A stretch of 64,000 nucleotides of DNA from a virus: IMG/VR virus record IMGVR_UViG_3300047300_001121, positions 1 through 64,000 of that record; one strand, 5' to 3'. The notes beneath the pieces are model-generated. The model was not told the DNA's origin and searched no databases. It was given only the letters and a program-made list of their open reading frames with translations. Shown here piece after piece: positions 31,767 through 38,798 of the stretch. Each line of letters opens with the position of its first letter. The stretch's first letter is position 1. The translations under genes and the position numbers were made by a program.

Positions 31767-32167
31767 TGCTTGGTCACCTTTCGCTGTTTGACACCAATCT
31801 CGCGAATGGTGATGCCGTGGACGTGCAGCATCAGCTTGCGCTTGATGACGTAGTCCTTTGTTCTTGTCACCGGAGACTTCGTGTCTTCCACCACGGTGTT
31901 GCCCTCGCGATCGATGTAGACGAAGTCGGCGATGTAAGTGACCTCACGCTCGAGGTAGCCGTCAGCGTTGCGCTTGGACGGCACCAGCAGGAATTTCTTC
32001 TGCAACTCGAGGTGGTCCAGGTCACCAATGGACTCGAGCAGCTTGAGCTCGGCGTATCGCCTGGCTTCCGCCTTCGAGTCAAAGGTAATTCCGTCAATCT
32101 GGACCTTGACGGAGTTGTACTTGGAGCGGACGAGACGCGCTGAGCGCGGGAACTGCTGTGCTGCCAT
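31763..32167 (-). CDS. DUF1064 family endonuclease-like protein
   Basis: The protein (134 residues) follows the DUF1064 pattern: KYNSVKVQIDGITFDSKAEA, RRYAELKLLESIGD, LELQKKFLLVP, VTYIADFVYIDREGNTVVED and TKSPVTRTKDYVIKRKLML. The D--K/E---K layout is that of PD-(D/E)XK nucleases. It is common in phage replication regions and may trim or resolve DNA. It overlaps the Q-like gene. Confidence 0.8.
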   Translation of the reverse strand: MAAQQFPRSARLVRSKYNSVKVQIDGITFDSKAEARRYAELKLLESIGDLDHLELQKKFLLVPSKRNADGYLEREVTYIADFVYIDREGNTVVEDTKSPVTRTKDYVIKRKLMLHVHGITIREIGVKQRKVTKQ

Positions 32168-32448
32168 TACTGGTTGCTGTTGGCAGCCTCAGTCAGGGAA
32201 TCGCTCGGCTGCAGGAGGACGGCCTTGCGGGGCGGGACAATCACAGTCTCGCCGGTGTGCAGGTTGCGGGCTCGCTTCTCGCCGCGTTGCACGGCGTAGA
32301 CCTTGCCCAGACCAAACAGCATGACGGAATCGCCCTTGGCGACGGCGCGCTTGGTTACCGCGGCCGCGGCGGCGAGCACGGAACGGACAACACTCTGCGA
32401 CTGACCAGACACAAAGGCGGCCCGCTTGATGAATTCATTCTTCAGCAC
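32167..32448 (-). CDS. HU/IHF family DNA-binding protein
   Basis: The 93 residues read MLKNEFIKRAAFVSGQSQSV, then AVTKRAVAKGDSVMLFGLGK, VYAVQRGEKRARNLHTGETV and IVPPRKAVLLQPS. This is the HU layout, with the GLGKF-like turn and the R-x-N-x-x-TGE-V---P beta arm. It bends DNA, probably at the phage origin or attP. AT-rich spacing with operator-like CAACAAAATGTTT lies just before its start. Confidence 0.85.
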   Translation of the reverse strand: MLKNEFIKRAAFVSGQSQSVVRSVLAAAAAVTKRAVAKGDSVMLFGLGKVYAVQRGEKRARNLHTGETVIVPPRKAVLLQPSDSLTEAANSNQ

Positions 32449-32537
32449 TGTTGTTTTCCCCCAACAAAATGTTTACGTTGGAGCGTTTGTATCATAAAAA
32501 CAACGGACGCGGAAGTTATTTGTTGGTGCGCAACAAT
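32449..32537 (-). promoter_or_regulatory. Operator-like spacer upstream of the HU gene
   Basis: The 89-bp gap holds CAACAAAATGTTTACGTTG (32462-32480), a TATGAT-like -10 on the minus strand (32496-32491) and CCAACAAATAAC plus GCGCAACAATTT on opposite sides. The -35 is not clear. It probably drives the HU/DUF1064/Q-like genes with repressor control. Confidence 0.5.
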
Positions 32538-33011
32538 TTATGCGTAGTGCAGCACCGTCTCTACGTGGTTCCTCAGCTGGTCCTCGGTCATGTCCGAGTC
32601 GTTCAAAATCTTGTGCAGGATGACGTCGATGGTGTCCGAGTACAGGCCCTCGAATTCCTCTTCGCTCATGTTGGCGAAGCTGATGGACTTGGCCTCCACG
32701 CGCACCTCGCCGCGGGCGTTGTACACAGCGTCAAAGCGCCCGGAGAGAATGATCAGGTCCTTGCGGAAGCGATCGAAGCTTGGCTTCACCGGCTGGCCCT
32801 TGTATTCCTGGGGTGGCACGGTCTCGGACCAGATGTCGAAAGCGTACTTGGCCAGGGTGAACCACTTCTGCAGGAATTTGTAGTTCCTGATCTGCTTCAC
32901 CTCTACGCGTACGGCGGACCCGGTCTTGACCTTGCGCAGCGCTTCGGCGTCTTCGTCGGTTGCGGGGGCCAGGCTGCCGCCAGGCTGGCGGATCATGACG
33001 AGCTCAGCCAT
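32538..33011 (-). CDS. DUF1367 family protein
   Basis: The 157-residue protein has GSAVRVEVKQIRNYKFLQKW, FTLAKYAFDIWSE and FRKDLIILSGRFDAVYNARG, the pattern of DUF1367 phage proteins (YqaN-like) found beside lambdoid replication and nin-region genes. The function is unknown, with DNA recombination suspected from context. Confidence 0.75.
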   Translation of the reverse strand: MAELVMIRQPGGSLAPATDEDAEALRKVKTGSAVRVEVKQIRNYKFLQKWFTLAKYAFDIWSETVPPQEYKGQPVKPSFDRFRKDLIILSGRFDAVYNARGEVRVEAKSISFANMSEEEFEGLYSDTIDVILHKILNDSDMTEDQLRNHVETVLHYA

Positions 33012-33231
33012 TTAGCACCCCCAGCGAGAAGGGGCTGCAGCGACGACATTGGCACACCAGGCCAAGCGGCTTGCTTCGCTCCTCCGGAGTCATCTGCTCA
33101 AACAGACAATCGCTGCCCGGGTTGGCCGGCAATCCAAACGTAACAAACGGATTGACTTGGCCGCGCCGGGTGAGGCGCTCGAGGTCGGCAATGCGCCGCT
33201 CCATCTCTTGTATCTTCTGCTGGTCGCTCAT
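33004..33231 (-). CDS. Small coiled-coil protein with CxxC tail
   Basis: The N-terminal coiled coil (DQQKIQEMERRIADLERLTR) is followed by a short domain with VCQCRRCSPFSLG. The 75-residue protein overlaps its downstream gene by eight bases. Not recognised. Confidence 0.5.
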   Translation of the reverse strand: MSDQQKIQEMERRIADLERLTRRGQVNPFVTFGLPANPGSDCLFEQMTPEERSKPLGLVCQCRRCSPFSLGVLNG

Positions 33232-33587
33232 GGCATCACCCTCCCAATTTCGGCGGCTGCCCGCACGATGGCGCGACGGGTAGCGGCGTATGGGTCGTCG
33301 CCGTGAACCTCATGATGGAGAAAAGGCCAGCCATCAGCGTCGGGCCATTTGACCCATGTCGCTGCGTTTCGCACCTGGAAGTCGATTTGCAACTTCACCG
33401 CCAGCCGCAGCGCATCGCCATCGTCGTCAAGTGGGTTCCAGCCAGGGAAGTATTCGATGTCGTTGAAGGAGTCGACCAGCAGCAGCCCAGGCACTTCGTA
33501 TTCGTAGGCGGGACACTCAACCCACTTCCATTTTTCACCAGTCGCATTTGCAGCGAGCCCCAACAGTTCGCGATCGGTATCAGCCAC
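33228..33587 (-). CDS. Phage protein with NPLDDDGDALRLAVKL motif, GTG start
   Basis: I take GTG 33587, preceded by GGGAG at correct spacing, giving 119 residues. WNPLDDDGDALRLAVKLQID and DDPYAATRRAIVRAAAEIGR are features of a frequent small phage protein family (resembling DUF2591). An upstream ATG would bury it in the previous gene. Function unknown. Confidence 0.65.
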   Translation of the reverse strand: MADTDRELLGLAANATGEKWKWVECPAYEYEVPGLLLVDSFNDIEYFPGWNPLDDDGDALRLAVKLQIDFQVRNAATWVKWPDADGWPFLHHEVHGDDPYAATRRAIVRAAAEIGRVMP

Positions 33588-33939
33588 GGATCGGCTCCCA
33601 CACCGGGACGCCGGCTTCTCGTGCAATCTTGACCATGTGCCGAGTTCCAGGACCGCCCGGAAATGCGATCACGCCATCGACCTGCTGGTCCAGCATCCAC
33701 TGGTTGCGAATGGGTCCAGCGGCATCACCGTGCCGTTCCCAATCGGCAGGCGCCGTCAGGTACGGAATGGCAGCGGCATGCGCCCACCTGGCGGCCAGGC
33801 TATCCGCACCCTTGGCGCCGCCGGTGATCAACAGCGCAATACCGTGCCGCTCGTGAGCCATCGTCAAAACGCGGTCAACAGCGCCGGCATCTCGCCATTC
33901 GCGGCCACCGCACACAATGAGTTTCTTTCCTTCAGACAT
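33580..33939 (-). CDS. SLOG-family protein (DUF2493/YspA type)
   Basis: The 119 residues start MSEGKKLIVCGGREWRDAGA and show LITGGAKGADSLAARWAHAA and VDGVIAFPGGPGTRHMVKIA. The G-GGA-GAD and PGGPGT motifs are those of SLOG/cpYpsA nucleotide-binding folds. In phages this family is common; it may bind or process a nucleotide signal. Its link to defence or anti-defence is possible but untested. Confidence 0.8.
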   Translation of the reverse strand: MSEGKKLIVCGGREWRDAGAVDRVLTMAHERHGIALLITGGAKGADSLAARWAHAAAIPYLTAPADWERHGDAAGPIRNQWMLDQQVDGVIAFPGGPGTRHMVKIAREAGVPVWEPIRG

Positions 33940-33954
33940 AAATCAACTCCAACA

Positions 33955-34455
33955 TCAAACCGTAGCCTCGTGCCTCGCGTACTCCCCGTGGTGCGCAACA
34001 CGAGAGCTCTTGATCGCGTCGGCCGCGTCACCAATATCATCGAACAACCCGACGTAGATCGTCTTTCCATCCTTCTTGAATCGAGCCTGCCACTTTCCTG
34101 TGATGCGGTGCCAGTAGACACCCTTGACGCCAGATGAGTTGTTTATACTCATCTTCCTGTTGGCCATATTTTGTGAGCGCGTCACCTCCCTTAGATTGTC
34201 AATCCTGTTGTTTCCGGGATTTCCATCGATGTGATCAACCTCCATCGGAAATCTTCCGTGGTGCATAAGAAAGATAATTTGATGGGCCCTATACACTCGA
34301 CCGAGAACCCTTACAACACGGTAGCCAAGTGACTCTGTGCTGCCAGCCTCGTCGCCAACTCGAGTGTGGTTGGCCCTTGGCAACTTCTTCCAAAAAATCT
34401 TTCCGTCAAGGTAATCAAAGTACTCGTGTGCTTGATCAAATGTGATTGTCTTCAT
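33955..34455 (-). CDS. HNH homing-type endonuclease with AP2 domain
   Basis: The 166-residue protein has VDHIDGNPGNNRIDNLREVT, an HNH core with the D-H and N..N..NL motifs, followed by GVKGVYWHRITGKWQARFKK, an AP2 DNA-binding domain. This pairing is typical of homing nucleases in phages. It lies between the SLOG gene and a short gene, with small overlaps, and is probably a mobile element at this site. Confidence 0.85.
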   Translation of the reverse strand: MKTITFDQAHEYFDYLDGKIFWKKLPRANHTRVGDEAGSTESLGYRVVRVLGRVYRAHQIIFLMHHGRFPMEVDHIDGNPGNNRIDNLREVTRSQNMANRKMSINNSSGVKGVYWHRITGKWQARFKKDGKTIYVGLFDDIGDAADAIKSSRVAHHGEYARHEATV

Positions 34456-34607
34456 TCCGCAATACTCCCAACCTTAACCAAGCCCACGCCATCGCCAAGA
34501 CAAAACAATGCCCAGCTGACGACGCTGTCGGGCACATCTAATCCAGCTTGCACCATATCGAGAAGGCGATGCGCCTCGAGCTCTTCATGATTGCAGTTGT
34601 TACGCAT
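34452..34607 (-). CDS. Small protein of 51 residues
   Basis: From ATG 34607 the protein reads MRNNCNHEELEAHRLLDMVQ, then AGLDVPDSVVSWALFCLGDG. It overlaps the stop of the DnaC-like gene. The pattern of a short helical protein after a helicase loader is common, but the function is unknown. Confidence 0.5.
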   Translation of the reverse strand: MRNNCNHEELEAHRLLDMVQAGLDVPDSVVSWALFCLGDGVGLVKVGSIAE

Positions 34608-35442
34608 CTCGCATCTCCTTGCGCGCCGTGGCGCGGTATGAGTTCCAGTCAAAGGGGAGCCAGCGCGCAGTCTCGGTGAGTCGGTCAAACACACGGTCGC
34701 CGATTGCCGCACGGAACTCATCCTTGCCCAGGTTGGTCATCAGGATCACCGGCCGCATCGCGCGATACCGGCGGTCCAGCACGTCAAACAAAATCGCCCG
34801 CTCGCCATCGGTGCCGTACTGCACGCCGATCTCGTCGATCACCAGCAGGGGCACACCCTGCAATCGCCCGAGCAGCTTGGCCTCCGTCATCTCACTGTCG
34901 CGGCGCCAGGTGTCACGCAACATCCGGATCAGGTCCATCAGCGTCACGTAGACACCGACATGCCTGGGCAGGATGGCTTGCAGGATGGCGCCGGCGAGAT
35001 GACTCTTGCCCGTCCCGGGTTGGCCAGACATGATCAGCGACGTGCCGATCTTCAGGTGCCGGTCGAAGTTCTCAGCGAATGCGCGGCAGACCTCGAGCGC
35101 CTTTTTCTGGCCGTCGTTTTCGGCGCGGTAGTTGTCGAGGGTCTTGCCAATGAAGCGGGGAGGGATGGCGGTCTGCGCCAGGGCCTCTTCGATTCTGGCC
35201 TTGAGCTCGTTCTGTCGCGCAACCTCAGCCTGCTTGACGGCCTCGGCCTCAGCATCCTTCGCGCATGCCGGGCAACCCATCCAGACGTCGCGAGGCGGGT
35301 TTGCGATCAGCAGCCGGTATCCGGTCGCGGTGTACTCGCCGTGCTTGTCGCAGACGCGAACGGAAGGCTCGAGGGCTTGGGTCGGCAGGGAGCCGCTGAC
35401 CACGCGCCAGGGACCGATCGAATCAGGAGAAGCTGCCGTCAT
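34600..35442 (-). CDS. DnaC-like helicase loader ATPase
   Basis: The 280 residues have a Cys-containing N-terminal segment (VWMGCPACAKD), Walker A GQPGTGKSHLAG, Walker B LLVIDEIG and a sensor-like arginine region (GDRVFDRLTETARW). This is the DnaC/IstB AAA+ layout; the upstream O-like initiator supports a role in loading host DnaB at the phage origin. It overlaps the initiator's 3' end by 20 bases. Confidence 0.85.
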   Translation of the reverse strand: MTAASPDSIGPWRVVSGSLPTQALEPSVRVCDKHGEYTATGYRLLIANPPRDVWMGCPACAKDAEAEAVKQAEVARQNELKARIEEALAQTAIPPRFIGKTLDNYRAENDGQKKALEVCRAFAENFDRHLKIGTSLIMSGQPGTGKSHLAGAILQAILPRHVGVYVTLMDLIRMLRDTWRRDSEMTEAKLLGRLQGVPLLVIDEIGVQYGTDGERAILFDVLDRRYRAMRPVILMTNLGKDEFRAAIGDRVFDRLTETARWLPFDWNSYRATARKEMRDA

Positions 35443-36172
35443 CGTTGATGCCCTCGCGGTAATTGACCTTCTGGAACCCGCTGTGGGAGCTCTTCTTCAT
35501 CGGCAGTCGCTTACCAAGCCAGGCCAGTGGATCGACCGGCTGCTCGCGGTAGCAATCGCGGATTGCCTGCACAACGACGCTGTCACCATGGTCCTTGCAC
35601 TTGCCGGCCAGGAAGGACCGGGCTGCCTTGTCGGTGTTGCCTGCGTTGACCAGGATCGGAACGCCGTAGGCGAAGATTTTGTCCTTGTCGGTCAGCTCCT
35701 GGTCAACAGCTGGCGGATCCTGTACCGGCGGCTCGCCGCCCGTTACGGTAGTAACGGAATCTCTATTCTTCTCTTCTTTAGGTAACGCCGAAGTAACGCC
35801 GGCAGCGTTACCTGTAGCGTTACCTTTTGCCTTGTTCTTGGCTACGCGCTTGGCGGTAAGCGCCCTGTTCTTGGCTGTGTTTCCGTTGTGCCGCTCGAAA
35901 TTTGGCAGATTGATGCCGTCTTCCCTGATCTCGATCCAGCCGACGGACTGCACCGCCTCACAGAAGCCAGAGGTTCCAATGATGCGATCGAGTAACGCTG
36001 AGGTAACGCCGCGAGCGTTACCATTTTCGGTGTGCTGATCGAACCAGCGCCACATCCGGAACAGCTTGCCGACCGTCAGATCAACATCATCCCAGCCCAT
36101 CTTGGCGGTGATCGCCAGGACCTCCGCCTTTTCAGGAGTGCAGCACTCCATCTTGATCCAGTCACCGGCCAT
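35423..36172 (-). CDS. O-like replication initiator with iterons inside the gene
   Basis: The 249-residue protein starts MAGDWIKMECCTPEKAEVLA, with a winged-helix-like N-terminal region (DVDLTVGKLFRMWRWFDQHT; GWIEIREDGINLPNFERHNG). A Lys/Asn/Ala linker follows, carrying the repeated NA-GVTSAL motif encoded by GTAACG iterons, then a C-terminal domain (FLAGKCKDHGDSVVVQAIRD; PLAWLGKRLPMK). The N-terminal part resembles the lambda O/DnaD-type initiators. The repeats in the gene suggest that it contains the origin it binds. It is followed by the DnaC-like gene, the O/P arrangement of lambdoid phages. Confidence 0.7.
   Translation of the reverse strand: MAGDWIKMECCTPEKAEVLAITAKMGWDDVDLTVGKLFRMWRWFDQHTENGNARGVTSALLDRIIGTSGFCEAVQSVGWIEIREDGINLPNFERHNGNTAKNRALTAKRVAKNKAKGNATGNAAGVTSALPKEEKNRDSVTTVTGGEPPVQDPPAVDQELTDKDKIFAYGVPILVNAGNTDKAARSFLAGKCKDHGDSVVVQAIRDCYREQPVDPLAWLGKRLPMKKSSHSGFQKVNYREGINDDGSFS
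35741..36022. other. Putative replication origin: GTAACG iterons
   Basis: Nine GTAACG/CGTTAC copies in 282 bp: 35741, 35751, 35782, 35793, 35805, 35817, then 35992, 36003 and 36015, in both orientations. An AT-rich stretch (ATCTCTATTCTTCTCTTCTTTA) lies between copies 2 and 3. This resembles the lambda ori inside gene O. The repeats also create repeated NA-GVTSAL residues in the protein. Confidence 0.65.
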
Positions 36173-36515
36173 AGAACGCCTCTCTTACGCTGGCGTTCGT
36201 GCGCCGCACAAAGTCATCAATCAGATCAAGATCAGCGTCTGTCGGCGCAAACCATTCCCCGCGAGCTCGCGATCCGGCCATGAGATTGTGGAGGCATTTT
36301 TCTACAGCATCCGGCAGCGGGGTCCTGATGGTTTGCCATAGCTCCAGGTCAAATGGGCAGCCTGACTGGATGCCCTGGATGCGCTTCTTGAGGGTGTTGC
36401 TCTTGCCGATCTTGATGAACTTAAATCCCGGGGTCGCCAGGACATAGACCGCAGGCAGCTCACACCTCTTCGTGTGACCGGCAAGGTCACCCGGCGAGTG
36501 AGCGTAATACTGCAT
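36162..36515 (-). CDS. T5orf172/Mug113-type GIY-YIG nuclease
   Basis: From ATG 36515 the protein (117 residues) contains AVYVLATPGFKFIKIGKSNT, LKKRIQGIQSGCPFDLELWQ and RGEWFAPTDADL, the pattern of the T5orf172/Mug113 branch of GIY-YIG nucleases (YVL...KIGKS...R...Q-G-P...L...EWF). It overlaps the O-like initiator's start by about 10 bases and is probably part of the phage replication block rather than a free homing gene. Confidence 0.75.
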   Translation of the reverse strand: MQYYAHSPGDLAGHTKRCELPAVYVLATPGFKFIKIGKSNTLKKRIQGIQSGCPFDLELWQTIRTPLPDAVEKCLHNLMAGSRARGEWFAPTDADLDLIDDFVRRTNASVREAFYGR

Positions 36516-36550
36516 ATTGCTTCTTTCCCTTCCGGTGTCCGGAAGTACAA

Positions 36551-36631
36551 AAGCCCAAGTCGGAATCCTCACCGAGGTTGCGTCGGCGTTGGCGGACAGG
36601 TGAGTAACCTGCAGGATTCCGGCTTGGGCTT
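36551..36631 (-). repeat. 19-bp inverted repeat, possible attenuator
   Basis: The arms AAGCCCAAGTCGGAATCCT (36551-36569) and AGGATTCCGGCTTGGGCTT (36613-36631) pair with one G-U, separated by 43 bases. On the minus strand the hairpin is followed by TTTT. It lies in the 190-base untranslated space between the MNCKPGDLA paralogue 2 and the GIY-YIG gene, so it may end or gate transcription into the replication genes. Confidence 0.6.
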
Positions 36632-36706
36632 ACTCGTTTCCTCCCCCGCCAAGGGGATCCGCAGATTCTACAACACGATGGTTGCATGAAAAACATCCTG
36701 TTGCTT

Positions 36707-37027
36707 TTACGCCACAGCAGTCTCAGGGCTGGACGGCACCGTGTCGTACACGTCGTTGTCGTCTACATCTTCGCCAGGGCGCAGTGGCCTCAAACAGGCA
36801 TCGGGTACGGGACCTGACCTTCGATATTCCAGGCCGCAGCCCCAGGCAGAGTCCCAAACCAGGTCGCTGCCGGCTGTATCACACAACCACACAAAACCAT
36901 CAAAATCCCTCAGCACGATGCCGCTTTGTCCAGGCTCATAGGGCTGGACAACGCGCACGATTTTCCCCATATTCGCTGGGGTTTTTGAGCGTACGACGAC
37001 CGCGAGGTCGCCGGGTTTGCAGTTCAT
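36707..37027 (-). CDS. MNCKPGDLA-type protein, paralogue 2
   Basis: From ATG 37027 with GGAGGAGCACC upstream: MNCKPGDLAVVVRSKTPANM, GKIVRVVQPYEPGQ, WLCDTAGSD and CLRPLRPGEDVDD. Its layout mirrors the early paralogue at 23398. It is the first gene on the minus-strand side of the repressor, a position typical of Cro-like or control genes, but it has no helix-turn-helix. Confidence 0.7.
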   Translation of the reverse strand: MNCKPGDLAVVVRSKTPANMGKIVRVVQPYEPGQSGIVLRDFDGFVWLCDTAGSDLVWDSAWGCGLEYRRSGPVPDACLRPLRPGEDVDDNDVYDTVPSSPETAVA

Positions 37028-37085
37028 GGGTGCTCCTCCAATAACAACATGAATTGATGTCGATTGTCTTGGCCTTACTGTTGGC

Positions 37086-37128
37086 TTGTCAACGAAATGT
37101 TTGTGGCGTATCGTTGTTGTTGCGCAAC
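37086..37128 (+). promoter_or_regulatory. Repressor promoter with operators
   Basis: TTGTCA (37086-37091), 17 bp, TATCGT (37109-37114) drive the XRE gene. CAACGAAATGTTTG (37090-37103) covers the spacer and GTTGCGCAAC (37119-37128) lies at the transcription start. The divergent minus-strand gene may share these sites, as in a lambda-like switch. Confidence 0.6.
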
Positions 37129-37156
37129 ATTTCGTCTTCAACCATAGGGGTCAGAC

Positions 37157-37669
37157 ATGAAGGTCAAAGACCAGATCAAGGTGCGTCGCGAGCAGCTGGG
37201 CATCAGCGTCAACGAGCTCGCAAAACGTCTTGGTGTGTCTTCTCAGGCCATTCGGCACTGGGAGAACGGGCGCAGTTTCCCGGGTAAGTCGAAGACCGCT
37301 GCGCTGGAGACGGCGCTGAGCCTCAACATCGACTGGACCGAGGGCTCCAGGGCCGCCGCCAAGCGGCCGCAGATTTCGGGTCTGATTGACCCCAACGATG
37401 TCTCGCTGCTGCTGAACATAGCGCGGCTGCCGACGCCGGCAAAATCACTCATCGCCGACCTGGTCGAGATGTACGTGACGCTGGACGGACGTGCGGGCAG
37501 CTTCGCGCATCGAGGTAAAGAGAGCAGCGCAGAGGCTTTTCACGAAAAAGAATCGCAAGGAGAAAGTGCCCGTGGTACGAAAGCTACAAGAGCACCCAAG
37601 CCGGGTGCAAAAGGCAGCAAAAACGAAGAGCCCGACAAGCGTCATTCAACTCGTCGAAAGGCGGCGTGA
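37157..37669 (+). CDS. XRE-family repressor
   Basis: The 170-residue protein starts with a helix-turn-helix (VKDQIKVRREQLGISVNELA, KRLGVSSQAIRHWENGRSFP, residues 3-45), a middle segment with helices (ISGLIDPNDVSLLLNIARLP; KSLIADLVEMYVTLD) and a long basic low-complexity tail. There is no LexA-type peptidase domain, so induction would not be by RecA self-cleavage. It probably binds the repeated CAAC/GTTG sites around the genome. It sits in a divergent control region. Confidence 0.8.
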   Translation: MKVKDQIKVRREQLGISVNELAKRLGVSSQAIRHWENGRSFPGKSKTAALETALSLNIDWTEGSRAAAKRPQISGLIDPNDVSLLLNIARLPTPAKSLIADLVEMYVTLDGRAGSFAHRGKESSAEAFHEKESQGESARGTKATRAPKPGAKGSKNEEPDKRHSTRRKAA

Positions 37670-37865
37670 CCCGCAGATCATCGAGCATTTGCAGGCTCTC
37701 CTGGAAGAGGCGAGGCAGGGTAAGGTGGTTGGGTTCATCGCCGCGGTCCACTACGGTGGCAAGGAGTTCGGGTACGTTGGGTCGGGTTCGATGTGCGACT
37801 GCCCAACGCTCGGGATCGCGTCGGCGCACAAGCTCGCAACAAAACTGTTGCATCACAACAAATAG
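37572..37865 (+). CDS. 97-residue protein overlapping the repressor tail
   Basis: A GTG at 37572 has AAGGAG at eight bases. The frame overlaps the XRE 3' end by 98 bases. The C-terminal half (LLEEARQGKVVGFIAAVHYG, then GKEFGYVGSGS, ASAHKLATKLLHH) looks like a small conserved domain seen in other phages. The overlap means that the repressor's basic tail is constrained by this gene. The stop codon lies within an operator of the downstream RNA promoter. Confidence 0.6.
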   Translation: MVRKLQEHPSRVQKAAKTKSPTSVIQLVERRRDPQIIEHLQALLEEARQGKVVGFIAAVHYGGKEFGYVGSGSMCDCPTLGIASAHKLATKLLHHNK

Positions 37866-37877
37866 TTGACGTATACT
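37848..37877 (+). promoter_or_regulatory. Promoter of the large structured RNA
   Basis: TTGCAT (37848-37853), 18 bp, TATACT (37872-37877). Two operator-like sites frame it: CAACAAAACTGTTG (37837-37850) and CAACAAATAGTTG (37856-37868), the latter inside the spacer. Start would be near 37884. The -10 and the ACAAATAGTTGACG block match the late promoter at 18962. Confidence 0.65.
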
Positions 37878-37883
37878 GGGAGC

Positions 37884-38722
37884 ACGAATTGCCATTCGCC
37901 ATCTCGTAGATGTGGTCCGGCGCAATGCCGGGACTCCTAGACAGCGTGCTGCAGCTGAATCTACGGCGCAGATGACACCGGGAAAGACTGGGCCATCACA
38001 CCAGCGGTAGCGCGTATTGCAAGCGCGCGGCGATCACCGCCAGGCAAGTTGCCTCCTCATCGTGCAGGGAAACCGACGGTGAAGTTTGGAGGGGGCGCCG
38101 GGAAAGCACCGGCCCGCTGATGTGATGGTGAATGCGCGAGCTGACGTGACCGAAGGAACCTCGGGCGGATAGGACAAACGGGTCGCAACCGTACCTTGTA
38201 ACGCCGCCATGCCGGAGATCAGCGCCGGCCACCATCAAAGTGCAGGCCGTATCGCGTAGCAAAGCCCGGGGATCGCAAGGTCGGCTCGGTGGCTCCGGTG
38301 AAGACAACCGCGATGACGCCCGGGAAAGACCGGGGTATGACGGCTCGTCGATGTGTCAACGATCAGGGTTCGCCGTCCTCGCCCTGATGCCGGACGATAC
38401 GTAACCGGCACCAACAAGGAAGCGGCTCAGCCAAAGCGCAGTCTCGTGAACGGGGGCTGTTAACCTGCTGAGGTCGGGCGCGCGTCACCGTGCCGGGGGC
38501 TGTATCCCGTGGGCCGCTTCCTTGTTGGTGATTGCGTTGGATAAATTCGGCTTCTCAGGTAAGGATACGCCCTGACACCAACACCCAGTGCGCGCTGGGA
38601 TACCACGCGATGACAACGTACGGAAAGACGTGCGCGGATCGCTGTAAGGCCCGCTGGGACCGACGAGAATCGGATGCGGATGGAAGTTCCGTAGGGCTCG
38701 CTTCGGCGGGCCCTTTTTTTGT
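37884..38722 (+). ncRNA. Large structured non-coding RNA, about 840 nt
   Basis: Between its promoter and a strong terminator no frame looks coding, while complementary segments are dense. AGCACG/CGTGCT (37881/37945) encloses the first domain. TCCGGC/GCCGGGA closes 37914-37934 and GCGGT/ACCGC closes 38004-38040. ATCAGGG/CCCTGAT lies at 38362-38388. An 18-bp perfect helix joins 38409-38426 to 38513-38530, with CTCAGC/GCTGAG inside. CCCAG/CTGGG is near 38585. Four hairpins share a GGAAAG apex (37980, 38100, 38321, 38622), three preceded by GATGAC. Size and complexity recall phage RNAs such as GOLLD and ROOL, but I cannot assign a family by eye. Confidence 0.75.
38694..38720 (+). terminator. UUCG terminator of the structured RNA
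   Basis: GGGCTCGC and GCGGGCCC form an 8-bp stem with a TTCG loop, followed by seven T. The 3' arm can alternatively pair with GGCCCGC at 38648-38654, so an antiterminator fold is possible. Confidence 0.9.
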
Positions 38723-38742
38723 GGTGAGTATGCAACAAACAG

Positions 38743-38771
38743 TTGTGACGCCAACAAAAGGTTGCGATAAT
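38743..38771 (+). promoter_or_regulatory. Middle-gene promoter with two operators
   Basis: TTGTGA (38743-38748), 17 bp, GATAAT (38766-38771). CAACAAACAGTTG (38733-38745) overlaps the -35 and CAACAAAAGGTTG (38752-38764) fills the spacer up to the -10. It starts the plus-strand block after the structured RNA. Confidence 0.7.
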
Positions 38772-38798
38772 GGTGACCCGAGTTTGAAGGAGGTTCAA

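Noticed and set aside
37884-38722. Group I or group II intron as explanation of the structured interval
   Set aside because: It does not interrupt a gene, has its own promoter and terminator and contains no maturase or obvious P7-like core.
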